In this document: piece by piece, positions 33,726-44,525 of the stretch
Layout of the letters: the number at the start of each line of letters is the position of its first letter
Numbering within the stretch: the stretch's first letter is position 1
Assembly: GCF_000283155.1 (NCBI RefSeq)
Contig: NW_004454163.1
Coordinates: 2,950,499-3,014,498, forward strand
Direction of reading: 5' to 3'
Length of the DNA stretch: 64,000 bases
Origin: Ceratotherium simum simum
Taxonomy: Eukaryota; Chordata; Mammalia; Perissodactyla; Rhinocerotidae
The notes under the pieces: model-generated
Databases searched by the model: none
Seen by the model: only the letters and a program-made list of their open reading frames with translations
Told to the model about the DNA's origin: nothing
Program-made: the position numbers and the translations under genes

Positions 33726-34245
33726 AAGAAGTTCGATTCCTGTGTCACAGGATGCTGTATTTAAGAAATTTTAATAGGTATTGCCAAGATACTTTCCAAA
33801 GAGAAGGTAGCATTCCATAAAGCCCCCCACTTTTTAGCTGTCAAGACAGGAAGTTATTATTCTTTAAAATTTTTACCCATCTCATAGATGAAAAATAACA
33901 TCTCATTGTTTCTTTAATTTTTGTTTCCTTAACTATTATGGAGGTTGAGATATTTTCCAAATATTTATTGGTAATTTGTATTTCTTCTTTGATGAATTGT
34001 CTATTCATATCATTTGTCCTTTATATTGAGTTATTTTTCCTTTTTAAAAATTAATTGTGGATGAGCTTTCCTTATTAATTCTGTTAACACTTCATAAACA
34101 TTGAAATATTTCATTAGATCTACTATTTGCTGTTTGATTTTGTTTTATAATATCTTTTGCCATAGTGTAAAATTCTGTTTCAATTTTTCTTTAGATTCAG
34201 GGGGATTTTTTAAGAGAACCTTTTTTGTGGGAAGTAATTAAGTTT

Positions 34246-34291
34246 TGTGAGTTTTTAAATCTTATTTATGTGAGTTTTTAAATCTTATTTA
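34246..34291. repeat. Perfect 23-bp tandem duplication
   Basis: The unit beginning TGTGAGTTTTTAAATC and ending CTTATTTA occurs at 34246-34268 and 34269-34291 without mismatch, showing a recent local duplication in an otherwise old L1. Confidence 0.9.
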
Positions 34292-35019
34292 TATTACTTT
34301 TTAGTTATTAGATAGTGATTATATAATGTGGGTGGGAATTTTTTAAAGGTTTTATTCACAGCCAAGCACATGACTGGTTTTTCTAAATGTTCCAGGGACA
34401 TGAGAATTGAATGCACATTCTCTGTAAGTCATTGGACTATTAAACTATTAAAACACGTTTGTTGTTCCACTAGTCAGATCTTCCATCCTTCATTATTTTT
34501 TGTTTCCTTGTTTTGACAGTTCTGAAGTATAAGAAAATTTTGTTTAGTATACTAAAACTCCTTCCGTAGTTCTGATTTTACCATAATCTCCTTATATCTG
34601 CAAATATTAGCCTCTTTATTATTTGTTACATATGTCTGTCATATTTTTTCATGGGTTGTATCTTTTTCCATCATACTTAATGCTTTGAATTTTGAATTCT
34701 CCTTTGCCTATTATTAATATTGCCGTTCCTCCTCTTGGATTATATTTGCCTGGTATATTTTTGGCTATTTTTTATGTTTCTACCTCTCTTTGTCACCTTT
34801 TTTATGCACGTTTCTTTAGAACAAGAGATAATTAGATTTTGTTGTTTAATTAATACCTGACTACTTCTGCTTTTTGCTAGTTGAATCCAGTACTTTTACA
34901 TTTAGTGAAATAACTGATATATTCGATTTTATTAGTTCAGCAAATGTGATGTTATTACTTATTATATTTTCTGTTGTTTCCTTTTTGTAATTTTACTTTT
35001 GCTACTTTGCCTTGAATAT

Positions 35020-35500
35020 CCATTTATATTAGTTAGGGCAAAGGCTAAGCTACTCAAGAGACCTGAAAAACACAGTAGATTAAAGATAGAAATTTCTCTC
35101 GGTATCACCTAACAGTCCTGGGAAGAGCAGTCCAGATTCATTGGGGCACCTCTGCTCTGTACGGTTTTCGAGAAAACCAGGTTCCTCCTATCTTGTTTTT
35201 CTGCCACCCTCTGGTCCACTTTCTCCTCCTACATGGTTGAAACTGGGTCATGGGCACATCTATATTTCAACTCATGAGAGCAGGAAAAAGAGACAGGAAA
35301 TCAGAGCAATTGCTTATCTTTAAACAAGCGAGGCAGAAATTGTCCCCAGCACTTTTACACATGGCATTGACAAGAATGCAGTCACATTACGTTATATCTG
35401 CAAGGACTCTGGGAAATGGAATCTTGACCAGGGAAGCCAAATGCTCAACTTACACTGTTTTGCTACAGAAGAAGGGAGAAGGTAATTTGGTGGACAGTTA
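35020..35500 (+). repeat. Old interspersed repeat, family not assigned
   Basis: TTAGGGCAAAGGCTAAGCTACTC, AGATAGAAATTTCTCTCGG, ACAGTCCTGGGAAGAGCAGTCC and CAAGGACTCTGGGAAATG resemble an ancient repeat with a tail near TCTGGGAAATG. It shares the GGCAAAGACTAAGCTA phrase with 36479. Confidence 0.4.
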
Positions 35501-36460
35501 GCAGTCTCTGACACAATACTTGGCTCTAGCCACTCAACTATTTACATGTAAATTTCTTTCCACAAATAGAACATACTCATCCCCTTTCCAAGGGAGATAA
35601 TCCAAAATCCAGTTCAATTGTTTCATCCAGCTCAAAGTTTAGGATCTCTGGTTGAAGTACAGTTCTTTTCATCAAGTCAATATGTTATCTCCCTCCCACA
35701 CCCCCATCCCTAAATAAATAGTAGGGGAGCAAGAACAGAGTAACTGCAATAGAATCTCCATTTGGAATAGGAAAGCACGAGAAACACACTGGAGAGAATG
35801 ATCTAGAACAATTTTCACTCTGCCAGGCAGGAGTTGTTCATCTGTCAGTAGAGTAAATCCTTGGTTGGTCCATCTGGCTGTCCCTGGTTCTGCTCTCTGA
35901 GAGGAACTCCTTTGTCCGCGATCCTTGCTGGCCTCTGGCCTTGCCTTCTGTGAGCTGTGTCCTGTCTCTTATCCTCCATGCAGCTCCTAAGTGAATGTTG
36001 GAGAGTATGCATTCCTTGAGGACTGCTTCGGGCCTCACAATTTTGCTTTTGCAGGCTATGTTGATGGCTAATTTGGTAACACGATCTCTTAAAAACATAG
36101 TCCTTTGCAGGTTTATTTGGTTATAGTCTATTGAACATTCCAATAACCACACCCACAGTTTTTTGTTTTTATTTTTTTAGTCTTAAACATATCTGTTTTC
36201 TGACTTATGTGCTATAACCATCATTCTCTATTTCTCTTTCTGGAAATTTTCAATTATTTTACCTAGAGGTAAAATCTCAGGGGGAAATTTGCCTCACAAA
36301 TTATCACATGTAATAATTTTTCCGAATGTTTACAACACACAAACCAGGGTAATTATCTTTCTAGTCTACTATATCTGTGTCCTTGCTGTATATTACCTGA
36401 TCTTTAAGCCAAAATCACATCTTTTCTATTTTTGCGATGGCTGCACGCCACTTACAGAAC
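35501..36460. other. Unique sequence
   Basis: No gene recognised. A minus-strand 104-codon frame at 36152-35838 has no motif I know and starts in low-complexity context. Confidence 0.45.
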
Positions 36461-36870
36461 TAATTTCTCTAATGTTATGGCAAAGACTAAGCTATAGCAA
36501 TAAAGAGCTCTCAAAATATAGTGGCTTTATTAAAATAAACATTATTTCTCTCATACATAATATAACAGTCCCAAATCAGCAATTCAGGTTTGACTCTCCT
36601 CCACATAGCTACCCAGGCACCCAGGTTCCTTCCATTTTGTTGTTTTGTCACATCTCAGACTTTATTCTTAACTTTATGGCCAAAGGTGCCATGTGAACAT
36701 GTTTGTATTCAGCTTGCAGGAATAGGAAAATCAAGGTAGGCAATTTTTCTTTAAATTATGGCAGAAATTGAACACATTACTTCTACTCACAATCTACTGG
36801 TGATAACTTCGTCACATGACCACAGCTAGGCAGTCTCTAACTTTGTGTGGGCATGCCCACATTAAGCTCC
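36461..36870 (+). repeat. Old interspersed repeat, related to 35020
   Basis: ATGGCAAAGACTAAGCTATAGC, ATAGTGGCTTTATTAAAATAAACATTATTTCTC, CAGTCCCAAATCAGCAATTCAGG, and GTCACATGACCACAGCTAGG parallel the units at 28555 and 35020. Family name not supported. Confidence 0.4.
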
Positions 36871-37160
36871 AGAAGAAGTTGAGAATGTTTATTTTGTTTC
36901 TTGCTTTTTAATTGGAAAATCTATGATACTTTTCTGTTATGCCCTATGGTTACCTTTCTATGTTTAAGAGTCGTAAATAAATTAATATTTTTCTATTATT
37001 AATTTAAATTAAATAATTCTAGACTCCTCCCAGTAACTTGTCTGTTTGTCTCCTACACCAAAAAAGAAATCTTTAGAATGCTTTTATTTCCCCCACTTTC
37101 TTTCCTAACTCACTCCACCCACAACTCTGGTGTTTTCCTAAACTGGTTCATAAAAAATTA
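36871..37160. other. Unique AT-rich sequence
   Basis: Nothing recognised. Confidence 0.45.
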
Positions 37161-37164
37161 GTTC

Positions 37165-37315
37165 CAAGCTATCACTTAATTTTCCCCTTGCATAATGTTT
37201 CTTCTGGTTAACAAAAAACCTAATGTGAAGGCAAGAATCATGTTGGTCCTAGAACATTTCCTGGCATCCATCATACAAGCAATAAATGTTTGTTGAATAA
37301 ATAAATAAATCTTTC
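37165..37315 (+). repeat. L2 3' end
   Basis: AGGCAAGAATCATG, CCTAGAACATTTCCTGGCATCC and AAGCAATAAATGTTTGTTGAATAAATAAATAAA match the L2 terminus with its repeated short tail. Confidence 0.65.
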
Positions 37316-37554
37316 TTTTTCCCACTGATTTATCACATCACATAAATTATATATATATTCAATTATAATACTATATGTTACTGGGAGTGAGACATACAGT
37401 GACTATATACAGTATTTTATTAACATCCTTTAAGAACTTTAAAAAATAGTATATATCAGGTAATTAGTAATATTTTACTAGTGTATGGCCAGGAGTTTTT
37501 TTCTTTCACTAATTTTGAGTGACACTGTATGCCGTTCAAAAAGGTCTATAACAA
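37316..37554. other. AT-rich spacer before L1
   Basis: No feature beyond short TA runs near 37351. Confidence 0.4.
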
Positions 37555-38402
37555 GAAATAACAAGTGTTGGTGAGGATGTGGAGAGAAAGGAATCCTTGT
37601 GCACTGTTGGTAGAAATGTAAATTGGTGCAGCCACTATGGAAAACAGTATAGAAGTTCCTCAAAAAAATTAAAAATAGAACTTCAATGTGATCCACCAAT
37701 TTTACTTCTGAGAATTTACCCAAAGAAAGTGAAAACACTAATTTGAAAAGATATGTGCACCTCTATGTTCATTGCAGCATTATTTACAATAGCCAAGACA
37801 TGGAAAACAACCTAAATGTCTCTTGATGGATAAAAGGATAAAGGAAATGTGGTACACACACACACACACACAATGGAATATTATTCAACCATAAAAAGGA
37901 TGAAATCTTCCCATTTGTGACATCATGGTTGGACCTTGAGGGCAATATACTAAATGAAATGTCAGACAGAAAAAGATAAATACCACATGATCTCACTTAT
38001 ATGTGGAATCTAAAAAACAAAAAAACCTACAAAAAAACTAAGTTCATGAATATAGACAACAGATTGGTGGTTGCCTGAGGCAGGGGATGAGGGTGGGCAA
38101 AATGGATGAAGGGGGTCAAAAGGTACAAACTTCCACTTATAAAATGAATAAGTCATAGGAATGTAATGTACAGTATGGAGACTATAGTTAATAAGACTGT
38201 ATTGCATATTTGAAAGTAGCTAGGAGAGTGGATCTTGAAAGTTCTCATCACAAGGAAAAAAATTTTATAACTATGTATGGTGACAGATGTTAACTGGACT
38301 TATCGTGGTGATCATTTGCAATATATACAAATATCAAATCATTATATCATATACCTGAAACTAATATATTGTTATGTCAATTATACCTCAATTTTTAAAA
38401 AG
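37555..38402 (+). mobile_element. 5'-truncated L1 3' end
   Basis: Begins near AAATAACAAGTGTTGGTGAGGATGTGG in the C-terminal ORF2 region and continues with GCAGCCACTATGGAAAACAG, TTCATTGCAGCATTATTTACAATAGCCAAG, CACTTATATGTGGAATCTAAAAAAC, GGTGGTTGCCTGAGGC and a final ACCTCAATTTTTAAAAAG. This is the 3' end and 3' UTR of an L1M-type element with no useful open frame. Confidence 0.9.
37853..37872. repeat. (CA)n microsatellite in L1
   Basis: A CA run of about ten units sits where L1 copies usually read GTGGTAxACAxACAATGGAATATT. Confidence 0.85.
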
Positions 38403-40421
38403 TTTATAAATTGTTTTCTTCCATTGCTTCTTTGATTATTGCTTTATTATGATAACATATTTTATTTATGATTAGTAATCACAATAATATCACAAGGCAG
38501 ATGGTGTGTACTTGAGGAATAGAAATAAATGTATCTTCTGTGTCAATTCCTCACCACACGTGAGGAATTTTTGATCATTTTATATGCTTGAAGAATCCTC
38601 TTTCTAAGAATTTCCTGGAACAAGACAAACAAGTATTACAGTATCTCCGCCTGACCAAAGAGAAAAGTGAAACTTGGAGATGTATAAAAAATAACGATAA
38701 CAAAGAGATGTGGAAAAGATATTTTAACTCAGGTCTCTTAACCAAAATCTACAGTTTGATTGTGAGACAAAACTACCTCCAAGAGTTAACTCATTTGCCT
38801 AACATTACAAAACACTTGCTGCTTATAATCTTGTGACATTTAAAATACTCTTGCAGTACAGTCCGTGGTAAATAACGATGCATTGCTTAAAATATTGTAT
38901 GCCTTTTTGATCTTTGTGAAATTATTTCCCACTTCATTTTATTTGTTTTTGTTTTTATTTTTTACATTTTTTGATTGTATAATGACCCCATGCTGTAACT
39001 CATAGGTATGACTCATAGGCATGAATGCATAGTAAAAAAATAGCAGAATAGTCCTCCAGGAAGCCTCCTGTTTCAACTAAATAGGATTAATAATGCTCTG
39101 TTTAAACAAGTCTCTTCTCGCTAGTGAAAGATGGCCCTTTCTGTTCGGTGAGTCATACCTAACCAAAGACATGCCAGAATGGTGCAGTGAATATGTGGGA
39201 ATAATACAGGCTTTGTTTTACTTCGCTGAGAAAGGAAAAGGCAACCTATGTTGGTTAGCTAAATAAGTTTTGGATTAGGTGAGACATTTAATTGCCAAAT
39301 AAATACAAAGTTCTTCGAAATATATTTAGTAGTTTGTATTTTAACAACATATACAGTCATACCCTGGGGAGCCCAATTTGATAGAATGTCAAATTTAGAG
39401 TGATTCACAGATTTATAGTTCTTATGAAATGTCAGATTATAAGTAAAGTTGTTTTGAAAATCAGGGAAAATAACACTTTTTTTAAAAGAATTGAGCCTAC
39501 TTCTTTCTAAAGAGATTCAATTTAAAAAGCTTCTCCCCCAAAAACAAACAAAAGACTTTCCCAATATTATTATCAAATTTTTTTCTCTCAGAATCTTTCC
39601 TTAACGAGCATTGTTGAGAAGATCAATAAGGAAGCTGTTGAATGGATGTCATGAAATCAATGGGCTTAAAGCTCGTGCACTTTATGCATTGAAGATTTCT
39701 TTGGACCCTCCACCAGAAACTGTTTACTTTTACTTTGCATGCTTTTAAACAAGCTTTATTAATTTGATTTCAAATCCAATGATGATTAGAAACAGACAAG
39801 TAGGAGAGAGATTTAAGTACCTATAAATAGAACAATGATTGTTCACAATGTTGATCCTGAATTATCAACAAAACGAAAAATAATGTTAAGAAGAAAGGGA
39901 GAGTGTAATGTACCTTTTTCAAGATTTTCATATATTTTTAATATATTTGAATTTCTAATTTCTATATGAAAATTGAACCTAAAACCTGCTCCTTTTATAT
40001 ACTATATCCTTGCATGTTAAATAATTTTCTTCTGCAAATAATCAAATTGTCAAAATTATACAAATAAAAAACAAAACCTAAAATGCTTTCCCATTGTATT
40101 CATGCAACGAATTAAAAAACTGAAACCTAGAATGTTAGTCTGTGGACCTAAGGTTGTAAAATTAAACTATCACCATATAGAATAGAAATAGATGTACATC
40201 TAGTAAAGTGTTTAACATGGATGTTATAACTTGAAACCAATCATAGTCATTCTATTTCACTGTTGTTTTTACAAAGTGTTGTTAGCCAATTTATCCCCAT
40301 TCCCCCTAAAAAAAAAAAAAAGTGGAGATTAAAAGAGAAAACAAAGGTCTTCTGCAAACTGCCTGCCCCCAACAGCCTAATCCCTTAGGCTAAATTATAA
40401 GAGCAAAGTGGGGAGAATAAG
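38403..40421. other. 2-kb stretch without recognised repeats
   Basis: No exon or RNA gene recognised. A plus-strand 82-codon frame at 38588-38836 lacks known motifs. The T-rich bases near 38938-38975 could be a worn poly(A) tail of an unrecognised minus-strand element. An A-run lies at 40309-40322. Confidence 0.45.
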
Positions 40422-40647
40422 AAAAAGCCCACATAAACAAAATAGACTTTAAGCCAAAAATAGTAACAAAAGACAAAGAGGGTCAATGTACAATAATAAA
40501 GGGGTTAATTCACCAAGAAGATATAACAATAGTAAATACATACACACCCAACAGTGGAGCACCTAAAATATATTAAGCAATTACTAACAGATGTGAAGGG
40601 AGAAATAGACAACAATACAATAATAGTAGAGGACTTCAATTTTAACA

Positions 40648-40974
40648 ATGCATAGATCATCCAGACAGAAAATCAACAAAGAAACATTGGAATTAAACTG
40701 TGTATTAGAACAAAGGGACCTAATAGACATTAATAGAACATTCCATCCAACAGAAGCAGAATACACATTCCTTTCAAGTGCACAAGGAACATTCTCCAGG
40801 ATAGACAATATGATAGGACACAAAACAAGTGTTAGCAAATTCAAGAAGATTGAAATCATACCAAGCATCTTTTCTAACCACAACGGTATGAAACTAGAAA
40901 TCAACAACAAGAGGAAAACTAGAAACTCTACAAATATGTGGAAATTAAACAACACACTCCTGAATAAGCAATGA
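40648..40974 (+). pseudogene. L1 ORF2 endonuclease C-terminal part
   Basis: The frame reads RSSRQKINKETLELN, then RTFHPTEAEYTF and IPSIFSNHNGMKLEIN. The family SDH site appears as SNH, and the nearby GDFN site just upstream (about 40628) reads EDFN. Both changes hit the active-site region, so the enzyme would be inactive even without the truncation. Confidence 0.85.
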
Positions 40975-41643
40975 GTCAAAGAAGAAATCAAAAGAGAAAT
41001 CAAAAAATATCTCAAGGGAAAATGGAAACACAACATACTAAAACCAATGGGATGCTGCAAAAGAAATTCTGATAGGGAAGTTTATAGCAATAAATGCATA
41101 TATTAAGAAAATGGAAAGATCTCAAATAAACAACCTAACTTTACACCTTAAGTAACTAGAAAAAGAAGAACAAACTAAGTCCAAAGTTAGCAAAGGAAAG
41201 GAAATAAATATCAGAACAGAAATAAATGAAATAGAGATCAAGAAAATGATAGAAAAAAATCAATGAACCTAAGAGCTAGTTTTTCGAAAAGATAAACAAC
41301 ATTGACAAAACTTTAGCTAGACTAACTAAGAAAAAAAGAGAGAAGACTCAAATAAATAAAATCATAAAGAGGAGACTACAAAATACAGATATTACAAAAA
41401 TACAAAAGATCATGAGACTACTATGAACAATTATATGCTAACAAATTGGATAACCTAGAAGAAATAGAAAAATTCCTACAGACATACAATCCACCAAGAC
41501 TGAGTCAGGAAGAAATATGATATCTGAACAGATCAATAATGAGAAAGGAGATTGAATCAGTAATCAAAAACCTCCCAACATAGAAAACTCCAGGACCAGA
41601 TGGCTTCACTGGTGAATTCCACTAAACATTTAAAGAAGAATTA

Positions 41644-42334
41644 ATGCCAATCCTTCTCAAACTCTTCCAAAAAGTTAAAGAAGAGGAAATTCTTCTAAAT
41701 TCGTTATACAAGGCCAGCATTACTATGATATCAAAGCCAGATAAGGATACTACAAGAAAAGATACTACATCAATATCCCTGATGAAGATCAATGCAAAAA
41801 TTCTCAACAAAATATTAGCAAACAAAATTCAACACATTAAAAGGATTGTACACCATGACCAAGTGGAATTTATCCCTGGGATGCAAGGATATTTAAACAT
41901 ATGCAAATCAATAAATGTAATACACCACATTAATAAAGTGACAGATAAAAATCATATGATCATTTCAATAGATGCAGAGAGAGCATTTGACAAAATACAA
42001 TATCCTTTCATGATAAAAACCTTCAACAAATTGAGTATCGAAGGAACATACCTAAACATAATAAAGGCCGTATATATCCACAGCTAACATTATACTCAAT
42101 GGTGAAAAATTGAAAACTTTTCTTCTAAGATCAGGAATAAGACAAAGGTGCCCACTCTTAACACACATACTAAATATAGTACAGGAAGTCCTAGTTAGAG
42201 CAATTAGGCAAGACAAACAAATAAAAGGCATCCAAATAAGAAAGAAAGAAGTAAAATTGTCCTTATTTGCAGATGATATGATCTTATATATAGAAAACCC
42301 TATAAAGATTCAACCAAAAAACTATTGGAACTAA
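41644..42334 (+). pseudogene. L1 ORF2 reverse transcriptase, two pieces
   Basis: The first frame (41644-42087) carries [14 protein letters not shown] and [10 protein letters not shown] (from 41971). The second (42110-42334) carries [10 protein letters not shown], altered from the usual [10 protein letters not shown], and LFADDMILY with FADD at 42266-42277. A stop and frameshift at about 42087-42110 separate them. The catalytic aspartates survive but the reading frame does not. Confidence 0.92.
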
Positions 42335-42497
42335 TTGATGATTTCAGTAAAGTTGCAGGATATAAAATTAACATATGGAAATCAGTTGCATTTCTATACA
42401 CTAACAACAAAATATCTGAAAAAGAAATAAAGAAAACTATCCTGTTCATGATAGCATCAAAAACAATAAACACTTAAGAATAAATTTACCCAAGGAA

Positions 42498-43621
42498 GTG
42501 AAAGACCTGTGCAATGAAAACTACAAGACTTTGATGAAAGAAATTGAAGACAAAAACAAATGGGAAGATATCCATGTTCATGGATCAGAATTCATATTGT
42601 TACAATGTCCGTACTACCGAAAGCCATCCATAGGTTCAATGCAATCTCTATTAAAATTCCAATGGCATTTTTCACAGAAATATAAAAAACAATCCTAAAA
42701 TTTGTATGGAACCACAAAAGACCCCAAATAGCCAAAGCAATCATAAGAAAGAAGAACCAGCCAAAGGCGTCGCACTTTCTGAATTCAAACTATACTGCAA
42801 AGCTATAGTAATTAATATGGTAATTTTACTAGCATAAAAATAGACACAGACTAATAGAATAGAATATAGAGTCTAGAAATAAACCCCCACTTTTAATTCA
42901 ACTAATAGTTTGACAAGGGAGCCAAGAATATTCAATGGGAAAAGTCTCTTCAACAAATAGTGTTGGGAAAACTGGATAACCACATGCAGAAAAATAAAAT
43001 TGGACCTCTATCTTACACCACTCACAAAAATTAACTAGAAATGGATTAGAGACTTAAACATAAGACCAGAGACTGTAAAACTCCTGGAAGAAAATATAGG
43101 AAAGAAGCTCCTTGACATTGGGCTTGGCAATGATTTTTTTGATATGCATGAAAAGCACAAGCAACAAAAGCAAAAATCAACAAGTGGGACTACATCAAAC
43201 TAAAAAGCTTCTGCATAGCAAAATAAACAATCAACAAAATGAATAGGCAACCTACAGAACAGGAGAAAATATTTCCCACCATATATAGGCTAAGGGGTTA
43301 ATATCCAAAATATATAAAGAACCCGTACAACTCAATAAAAAAAAAAACAATCTGATTAAAAAATGGGCAGAGGAACTAAATAGACATTTTTCCAAAGAAG
43401 ACATCCAAATGGCCAACAGGAACATGAAAATATGCTCAACATCACCAATCATCAGCGAAATGCAAATCAAAACCACAGTGAGATATCACCTCACAACTGT
43501 TAGAATGGCTATTGTGAAGAAAAGAGAAAACAAGTATTGGCAAGGATGTGGAGAAAAAGGGAATACTTTTACACTGCTGTTGGGATGTAAATTGATTCAG
43601 CCACTATGGAAAACAGGATAG
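42498..43621 (+). pseudogene. L1 ORF2 C-terminal region
   Basis: Pieces include [22 protein letters not shown] (42498-42698) and a 70-codon frame (43409-43621) ending [15 protein letters not shown], typical of the cysteine-bearing ORF2 C-terminus. Between them the sequence is recognisable L1 DNA with stops. Confidence 0.85.
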
Positions 43622-43825
43622 AGGTTCCTCAAAAAATTAAAAATAGAACTATCTTATGATCCAGCAATTCCACTCCTGGGTATAATATTGGAGGTATATA
43701 TCCAAAAGAAATGAAAACAGGATCTCTAAGAGATATATGCGTTCCCATGTTTATTGCAGCATTATTCACAATAGCCAAGATATGGAAACAGCCTAAGGGT
43801 CCATCAATGATAAATGGATAAAAGA

Positions 43826-43882
43826 AGATGTATATATACGTATGTGTATATACAATGGTATATATATGTATATGTACACAAT
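43826..43882. repeat. TA/TG-rich microsatellite in L1 3' region
   Basis: GTATATATACGTATGTGTATATAC and TATATATATGTATATGTACAC interrupt the L1 phrase before CACAATGGAATATTATTCAGCC. Confidence 0.8.
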
Positions 43883-44414
43883 GGAATATTATTCAGCCAC
43901 AAGAAAGAAGGAAATTCTTCCATTTGTGACAACACGGAAGGACCTTGAGGGCATTCCCCTAAGTGAGATAAGTTAGAGAAAAACAAATATTGTATGATAT
44001 CACTTATATGTAGAAACTAAAAATGCCGAACTCATAAACACAGAGAGTAGAATGGTGGTTATCAGGGGCTAGGGGTAGTGGAGGAATTGGGGAGACATTG
44101 TTTAGGGTACAAACTTGCAACCAGTAGATAAATAAGTCCTGCAGATCTAATGCACAGTATAGTGATTATAGACAACAATACTGTATTATAAACTTCAAAG
44201 TTGCTGAGAGACAAGATCTTAATTGCTCCCACAACAAAAAAGAAATGATAATTCTGTGACATTTGTCGACAAAGGTAATAGCTAATGCTGTGGTGGTAAT
44301 CACACTGAAATACATAAATGTATCAAATCAACATGTTGTATACCTTAAACTTACGCAATGTTGTATGTCAACAATATCTCAATAAAAATAAATTTTAAAA
44401 AACCCCACATACCT

Positions 44415-44525
44415 TAGGTCCTTGGTTCTCAAACTTTGGCATGCATCAGAATCATCTGGAGAGTGTTAAATACAGATTGCTGAGCCAGAGCCCAGAATTT
44501 CTGATTTCCATGCCTAAGGAGTCTA
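44415..44525. repeat. MER5-like hAT-Charlie fragment
   Basis: TTGGTTCTCAAACTTTGGCATGCATCAGAATCATCTGGAGAGTGTTAAATACAGATTGCTGAGCC is a clear match to the start of MER5-type elements, continuing to CAGAATTTCTGATTTCCATG. The rest is missing. Confidence 0.75.

Larger units (their letters stand above)
33098..35010 (-). mobile_element. Old L1 (L1ME/L1M-like) remnant
   Basis: 33200-33320 and 33725-34060 are the reverse complement of an old L1 3' region (TTTATTATTTGATGGATG, TTAATAGGTATTGCCAAGATACTTTCC, ATCTCATAGATGAAAAATAACATCTCATTG, TATTTGTAATTTCTTC-like). Around 34380-35000 it resembles the reverse complement of ORF2 endonuclease DNA (GAATGCACATTCTCTG; GCACGTTTCTTTAGAACAAG; TTTTACATTTAGTGAAATAAC). 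No open frame survives. An unrelated segment interrupts it at 33330-33725. Confidence 0.6.
40422..44411 (+). mobile_element. 5'-truncated L1 with target-site duplication
   Basis: The insert runs from 40436 to 44397. AAAAAGCCCACATA at 40422-40435 and AAAAACCCCACATA at 44398-44411 form a 14-bp target-site duplication with one mismatch. The element enters in the middle of the endonuclease domain and runs through the RT, C-terminal region, 3' UTR and an A-rich tail, giving 3,962 bases. Its ORF2 is split by many stops and frameshifts. It aligns in layout with the minus-strand L1 at 1-5320 and keeps the segment that element lacks. Confidence 0.95.

Noticed and set aside
37853..37872. CA run as a regulatory or recombination signal
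   Set aside because: It sits in L1 sequence that is normally AC-rich at this point, so a simple microsatellite expansion is enough.
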